The notes beneath the pieces are model-generated. The model was not told the origin of the DNA and did not search any database. It was given only the letters and a program-made list of their open reading frames with translations. From assembly GCA_022778745.1 (NCBI GenBank), contig JALFSR010000061.1, positions 1 to 60,248 of the forward strand: a DNA stretch of 60,248 bases, read 5' to 3'. Both the position numbers and the translations under genes were made by a program. Positions 56,054 to 60,248 of the stretch are shown here, piece after piece; positions within the stretch are counted from its first letter, which is position 1; every line of letters begins with the position of its first letter. The DNA is from Clostridiales bacterium. Its GTDB lineage: Bacteria; Bacillota; Clostridia; Lachnospirales; Lachnospiraceae.

Positions 56054-56323
56054 AAAAATACCTCCATCTTGCATATTTTGCAATTTATTTTAATTAAAAC
56101 GAAAATGAAATTCATCACAATTTACAATTTTATTTGCCACCCCAAGCGTTATAAATCTGCAAATTGTATAGTGTAAGTGTTTCCATTTCCTTTCTTTTTT
56201 ATCATAATACATATGAAAGGAAAAATCAAGCATAGATATTTTATTAACATTCTTTTTTTGTATAACAGGCAATTTCTCTGTTTCATGTTTAACAGATTTG
56301 AATCAGATATTTTTCTAATTTAA

Positions 56324-57454
56324 TTAATTTTTTGTTTTAAGCATCGACGCACTAATAAAAGAAACAATTGGCACAGTAAGAATCACACCCATACTTGCGG
56401 AAATTCCCTGTATCAGTTCAATACCAATATCATAGCTGTTCATTAACTGCAAGATAGAATAATTATAACTATACACAAAGACAAGTGTATTGATCGAACC
56501 TCCAGTAAATGCCAATATTAATGTATTTGACATTGTCCCCATAATATCTCGCCCAACATGAATTCCTGACAAAAACAACTCTTTTCTGTTCAGATCCTGA
56601 TTTTTATCATGAATTTCTTGAATAGTAGAGGAAATGGACATTGCTACATCCATTACTGCACCTAATGCAGAAATCAAAATACCCGCAAACAGTAATTCTC
56701 CTATTTTTATATTTGTCTTTTCTTGTATATAAATTAAATTTTCAATATCAGAAACATTATATCCTGATATCTGCGTAAGTTTTCCGCAGCAATATGCAAA
56801 TATTCCTGCTATCGCAACGCCAACTATTGTTCCAATAATCGCTGAAATTGTTTTTCTTGTTGCTCCTCCAATAAAATACATTGTTACTATTGTCGTTATA
56901 ATCGCAACAATAACAGCAGCAAGACATGGAGATACACCACGATAAATCATTGGTAAAAATACGTAAATAATACAAATAAATGTAACTAGTAATGCTATGA
57001 CTGCAAGAAAACCTTTCTTTCCGCCTAATAACCAAATGGTAAGCAAAAATACTGCAACAATTCCACCTAGCAGAAAAGTGCGGTCGTAACTATAAACAGA
57101 TGTTGCAATGTTATTTTCTGCCGTACTCACTAAAGCAATTACTTTTGTTCCTTGTCTGCATACTGTTCCAAATAGATAGCTTGATGAACTATTCGCCTCA
57201 ATTATTTGTCCTTTTCTTACTCCTGTCATCAGCTTTAATTTTACGATTTGACTACCAGTTCGGATTCCACTTTCTTGTATATTATCTTTTACAATCTCTG
57301 TTACAATAGCTCTTTCAAAGCTTCTATTTTCTGTTGCCAATAATTCTATTTTTTCAATTTTATTGTAATTATAGAGAAACAAAAAGAAAATGATGCATCC
57401 AATCAGAATGCATCCTCTTCTTAGAATCTCTTTACGATTTGACTGTTCTTTCAT
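56324..57454 (-). CDS. YibE/F family membrane protein
   Basis: 376 residues, with an N-terminal membrane anchor (GCILIGCIIFFLFLYNY), an extracellular beta-rich domain (about 40-125) and then seven or so membrane helices. Family features are the VRKGQIIEA segment, GALGAVMDVAMSISSTI and the GRDIMGTMSNTLILAF motif. The function of YibE/F proteins is not settled; transport has been suggested. ATG 57454 follows GAGGGA; an earlier ATG lies at 57469. It is downstream of the ChW phosphoesterase, with a hairpin between. Confidence 0.85.
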   Translation of the reverse strand: MKEQSNRKEILRRGCILIGCIIFFLFLYNYNKIEKIELLATENRSFERAIVTEIVKDNIQESGIRTGSQIVKLKLMTGVRKGQIIEANSSSSYLFGTVCRQGTKVIALVSTAENNIATSVYSYDRTFLLGGIVAVFLLTIWLLGGKKGFLAVIALLVTFICIIYVFLPMIYRGVSPCLAAVIVAIITTIVTMYFIGGATRKTISAIIGTIVGVAIAGIFAYCCGKLTQISGYNVSDIENLIYIQEKTNIKIGELLFAGILISALGAVMDVAMSISSTIQEIHDKNQDLNRKELFLSGIHVGRDIMGTMSNTLILAFTGGSINTLVFVYSYNYSILQLMNSYDIGIELIQGISASMGVILTVPIVSFISASMLKTKN

Positions 57455-57480
57455 AAATTGATCCCTCATTTTATTTCCAC

Positions 57481-57509
57481 ACAGGCATAGTGGCTTTCCC
57501 TATGCCTGT
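57481..57509 (-). terminator. Intergenic hairpin between the phosphoesterase and YibE/F genes
   Basis: ACAGGCATAG (57481-57490) and CTATGCCTGT (57500-57509) pair over 10 bp. On the minus strand no T-run follows, so it may attenuate or stabilise the transcript rather than terminate it fully. Confidence 0.55.
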
Positions 57510-57526
57510 AGCTTTATATAATCTTA

Positions 57527-59983
57527 TTATTTTTTCTCTAATCGCACGTCTGCTGCTTCTAATCGCAATGCCTCTCCGACTGTTCCTGCTAACTCTCCAT
57601 TTGTTTTCCAACTTGTCCATCCTTTATTTTGTACATGAACACGATATGAAATATTGTAATACTTAGCAAGTTCTTCTGTCAGATTCATACGGATTGCCTC
57701 CAGACGAAGATTTGCTCCTGTTGTTCCTGCCAGTTCTCCGTTCTTTTTTACTGTCTGCCATCCTTTATTTTGTACATGAGCTGAATATTCAATATTTCCA
57801 TGGAAAGCAGAATCTATTTTTGCACAAAATGCTTCCAGACGAAGACTTCTTCCTGTTGTTCCAATAATTCCACCGTTATTCCAATCGGACCATCCAATAT
57901 TTTGAATGTGTGCACGATAATATAATTTTGGTGCAGCAATTGATGGACGAGCTATTTCTCCTGGTGCCTGCTGTCCCTTCTCTATCAGCTGTACCTGTAA
58001 TCCTGTCACACGTTTAGAAAGTCCGATACTTCCAGATACAGATCCATTGGAGGCCCAATCCATCCATCCAAATCCTTCTATATAAGTACGATAATAAATA
58101 TCATATTTTTGTGCTACTTCTCCAGTCAGTTGCATTTGAACAGCTTCCACACGAAGATTTTTTCCTGTTGTACCACTGACAGAATCGGAAGTTACATATG
58201 ACTGCCATCCTTCATTTTGTACATGTGTACGATATTCAATTGTTCCATCCAGATTTATTCCATCCAATTTTATTTTTATTGCTTCTACGCGAAGATTTTG
58301 TTCTGCTTTTCCACTTGTCTCTCCATTTTGGACATATGGCTGCCATCCTTCATTTTGTATATGGGTACAATATGAAACTTCTGGTTTTTCTTCCATCTTA
58401 TTTGTTTTTAATATAGTAAAACTATCATCAATTTTCTCATTCGTATCAGTACGGTATGTATCGATTGTAAAGCTTTCTTCGGTCATATTTACAATTGAAT
58501 ATGTCGGAACATCTTCTTGCCATCTTGCAGCAATATAACTTTGCATTCTCGGAACTAAATCATAATATTTACTTCCTGAAGATGAGTTTGCTGTCATATA
58601 TAAAATTCCTTCTGGATTTACAACTGCCTGACCATCTCTATTTACCTGTTCCACTGCATCCTCATCCATCACTGCTTTTAAATAGTTTAAATATTCCTGC
58701 TCATCTGGATCAGTCGTATCATCTTGAATGTTTCCTACTGCAATATAACGACTTTCTGGATTTTCTCCTGCATTTATATCTTTTTCTAACTGTTCATTAA
58801 ACTGATCATCTGTATATTCTACCGTCTTTTTACCACCTTGCAAAATCTCAGATCTAGAATATGCATGATCATGTCCCGTCAGCACAACATCAATATCATA
58901 CTGTTCAAAATATGGTACTAATGTATAACGAAGATTTGTGATTTCTGGTTCATTTGAGTGTTCTGCTGATCCATAAATATCTTGGTGCAATGTTACAATT
59001 CTCCATTTTTTATCTGGATTCGCTGCAATTGCCTCTTCTATAAATTGTTTATGCTCCGCTGCATTTGTGTCTTGTGTATTTAACATAAGAAACAATGCAT
59101 CTCCATATGTATAATAGTAATCCCCGCCTACAATTCCATTTGATCCTAACTCACTTTTATTTGGAACATTGAAATGATATCGGTAATTTGGATTATCTGC
59201 ATCATGATTTCCAACAGTTGTTGCTACTGGAAGTGAAGCCAAAGCATCTGGCATTAAATAACCTGTATATTCAATTTCACTGTTTGTCACATCTTTATTT
59301 GGTGCTTTTTTCTTTGTTGTTTGAATCTGATCTCCAGCTGACACAATAAAACTTGCATTCGGTGCCTTTTCCAATGCCTTATTCAATGTATTATTCCAAT
59401 TAAATGCATCATTTCTGACAGCATCGGACTGTGCTGCATAAAACTCTGCTGTATCACTGCCTTTTAGCTCATTGGAAGAACCAATTTGTGGATCTCCAAC
59501 AAAAATAAACTGAAATGAAGACTGAGTATCTTTTACTGTAAATGATTCCGGCTCTCTATCATCTACCTGATAATAATATGTCCCAGGTGTTAATTGCTCC
59601 ACAGTTGCTTGACAAACATAATATGGAATATTCTCTCCATTTTCTGTCTTTGTTGGACCAACAATTCCTTGAATATACTGTTCTGATGAATTTGACATAT
59701 CTTTATTTGTACTAATTTTTAATACTGCCTCTGAAGTTTTTGAGTACCAACTAAAGTTCATCTTTGTTTCATCGCTTCCAGGAGTTAACGAAACAATCGT
59801 CCAGTCATCTTTTTTTTCTTCCCACTGCTGTTTCCACACTTCCCATACTCCATTCGCTGCCGCTAGAGTAGAAGATGCATCTGTTTTTCCGTCCGGCGGT
59901 GCTGCCGCAAAAACAGGAACAGCCGCAGCTGTTGTGACCATCATCGCCATAAACGCAATTAATACTTTTTTCTTTGTTCTCAT
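57527..59983 (-). CDS. Secreted metallophosphoesterase with six ChW repeats
   Basis: 818 residues with a signal peptide (KKVLIAFMAMMVTTAAAVPVFA). Then an Fn3-like purple-acid-phosphatase N-domain (about 55-150), a calcineurin-like phosphoesterase domain (about 155-520) with FVGDPQIG, SAGDQI, TVGNHDADN, TLHQD and LTGHDHAYSR, and six C-terminal repeats of about 40 residues (HVQNEGWQ...GTTG..LRLEAI), the clostridial hydrophobic W (ChW) repeats. It probably hydrolyses phosphate esters or nucleotides outside the cell, with ChW repeats mediating surface or ligand binding. ATG 59983 follows GAGGAAC. Confidence 0.9.
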   Translation of the reverse strand: MRTKKKVLIAFMAMMVTTAAAVPVFAAAPPDGKTDASSTLAAANGVWEVWKQQWEEKKDDWTIVSLTPGSDETKMNFSWYSKTSEAVLKISTNKDMSNSSEQYIQGIVGPTKTENGENIPYYVCQATVEQLTPGTYYYQVDDREPESFTVKDTQSSFQFIFVGDPQIGSSNELKGSDTAEFYAAQSDAVRNDAFNWNNTLNKALEKAPNASFIVSAGDQIQTTKKKAPNKDVTNSEIEYTGYLMPDALASLPVATTVGNHDADNPNYRYHFNVPNKSELGSNGIVGGDYYYTYGDALFLMLNTQDTNAAEHKQFIEEAIAANPDKKWRIVTLHQDIYGSAEHSNEPEITNLRYTLVPYFEQYDIDVVLTGHDHAYSRSEILQGGKKTVEYTDDQFNEQLEKDINAGENPESRYIAVGNIQDDTTDPDEQEYLNYLKAVMDEDAVEQVNRDGQAVVNPEGILYMTANSSSGSKYYDLVPRMQSYIAARWQEDVPTYSIVNMTEESFTIDTYRTDTNEKIDDSFTILKTNKMEEKPEVSYCTHIQNEGWQPYVQNGETSGKAEQNLRVEAIKIKLDGINLDGTIEYRTHVQNEGWQSYVTSDSVSGTTGKNLRVEAVQMQLTGEVAQKYDIYYRTYIEGFGWMDWASNGSVSGSIGLSKRVTGLQVQLIEKGQQAPGEIARPSIAAPKLYYRAHIQNIGWSDWNNGGIIGTTGRSLRLEAFCAKIDSAFHGNIEYSAHVQNKGWQTVKKNGELAGTTGANLRLEAIRMNLTEELAKYYNISYRVHVQNKGWTSWKTNGELAGTVGEALRLEAADVRLEKK

Positions 59984-60105
59984 AATAGTTCCTCTTAATT
60001 TCTTCCTTTTCAGGTAATTTCAATTTCGAACTTATTATAAAGAAAAATATATATTGCAAGCTATCATGAAAAACTAAATTATATGTAAAATTCTAGTAAA
60101 TATGG

Positions 60106-60248
60106 ATAGTGAACTACTCGGCAACAAGTTACCGAGCTTCTTGCTTCAACCACTACTGCGTAGGCTGCCATATACGGCAACCATACGTCTTACACAGTGT
60201 CCACAAGCGTTAGGTTCGGGCTAATTCCATCCCTACCATATCGATATT
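60106..60248 (-). mobile_element. tnpB: Right end of an IS200/IS605-type element with decayed tnpB 3' end
   Basis: On the minus strand a frame reads NACGHCVRRMVAVYGSLRSS-G and stops at TGA 60148-60146, the usual kind of TnpB C-terminus. An in-frame TAG just upstream suggests the gene is frameshifted. Beyond the stop come a 9-bp hairpin (60117-60125 with 60128-60136) and a terminal TAGTTCAC, typical of IS605-type right ends. A second hairpin (GGTTGCC/GGCAGCC) lies within the coding end, where the omega RNA guide scaffold of TnpB elements is encoded. The rest lies beyond the window. Confidence 0.6.

Overview
The window looks like a chromosomal segment of a low-GC, Gram-positive anaerobe, most likely a gut Lachnospiraceae/Clostridia member. 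The evidence is a strongly A/T-biased sequence, good Shine-Dalgarno (SD) sites, the Firmicutes order priA-def-fmt-rsmB-rlmN-prpC-prkC-rsgA-thiN, a ChW-repeat secreted protein, a PPi-type phosphofructokinase and a CIRCE heat-shock operator. I could not run searches, so the taxon is an inference.

Layout. (1) About 1-6,660 is accessory DNA. It holds the start of an HNH nuclease gene running off the left edge, then a 4.6-kb segment bracketed by two 209-bp direct repeats. That segment carries a metallophosphoesterase-STAND ATPase gene (split by one in-frame TAA) and a serine recombinase. The accessory block ends in a 3' fragment of a tRNA-Thr(CGU)-like gene, which looks like an integration scar, followed by decayed coding remnants of higher GC. 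(2) 6,868-9,090 holds ssrA (tmRNA) with its promoter and terminator, then a frameshifted IS4-type transposase and a small transposase-like fragment. (3) 9,201-21,350 holds core genes: a D,D-carboxypeptidase, topoisomerase III, DAHP synthase, nagB, a DegV protein, an M18 aminopeptidase, a small unknown protein and htpG with a CIRCE operator.

(4) 21,828-43,064 is a long minus-strand housekeeping cluster. In transcription order it runs ftsK, fhs, murE, murF, priA, def, fmt, a YugP-like protease, rsmB, rlmN, prpC, prkC, rsgA, thiN, a pyridoxal kinase and a PrsA/PpiC foldase, with tepA divergent from ftsK. It combines cell-wall precursor synthesis, C1 metabolism, translation initiation and rRNA modification, and Ser/Thr phospho-signalling. 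(5) 44,268-48,195 is a methionine/C1 module: metF, a free-standing MetH activation domain, and a MetH lacking that domain. (6) 48,472-60,248 holds tRNA-Ser(CGA), a membrane glycosyltransferase, a thioredoxin/thioredoxin-reductase-like pair, a CopA/CsoR copper module with promoter and operator, a frameshifted PPi-phosphofructokinase, a YibE/F membrane protein, a secreted phosphoesterase with six ChW repeats, and the decayed end of an IS605-type tnpB element.

The most interesting items are the repeat-bracketed STAND cassette with its in-frame stop, a small pseudoknot-capable palindromic element just downstream of it, a 295-bp MITE-like element with 40-bp inverted ends before nagB (with a decayed relative at 48.2 kb), and a thioredoxin-reductase-like flavoprotein with an altered NADPH site.
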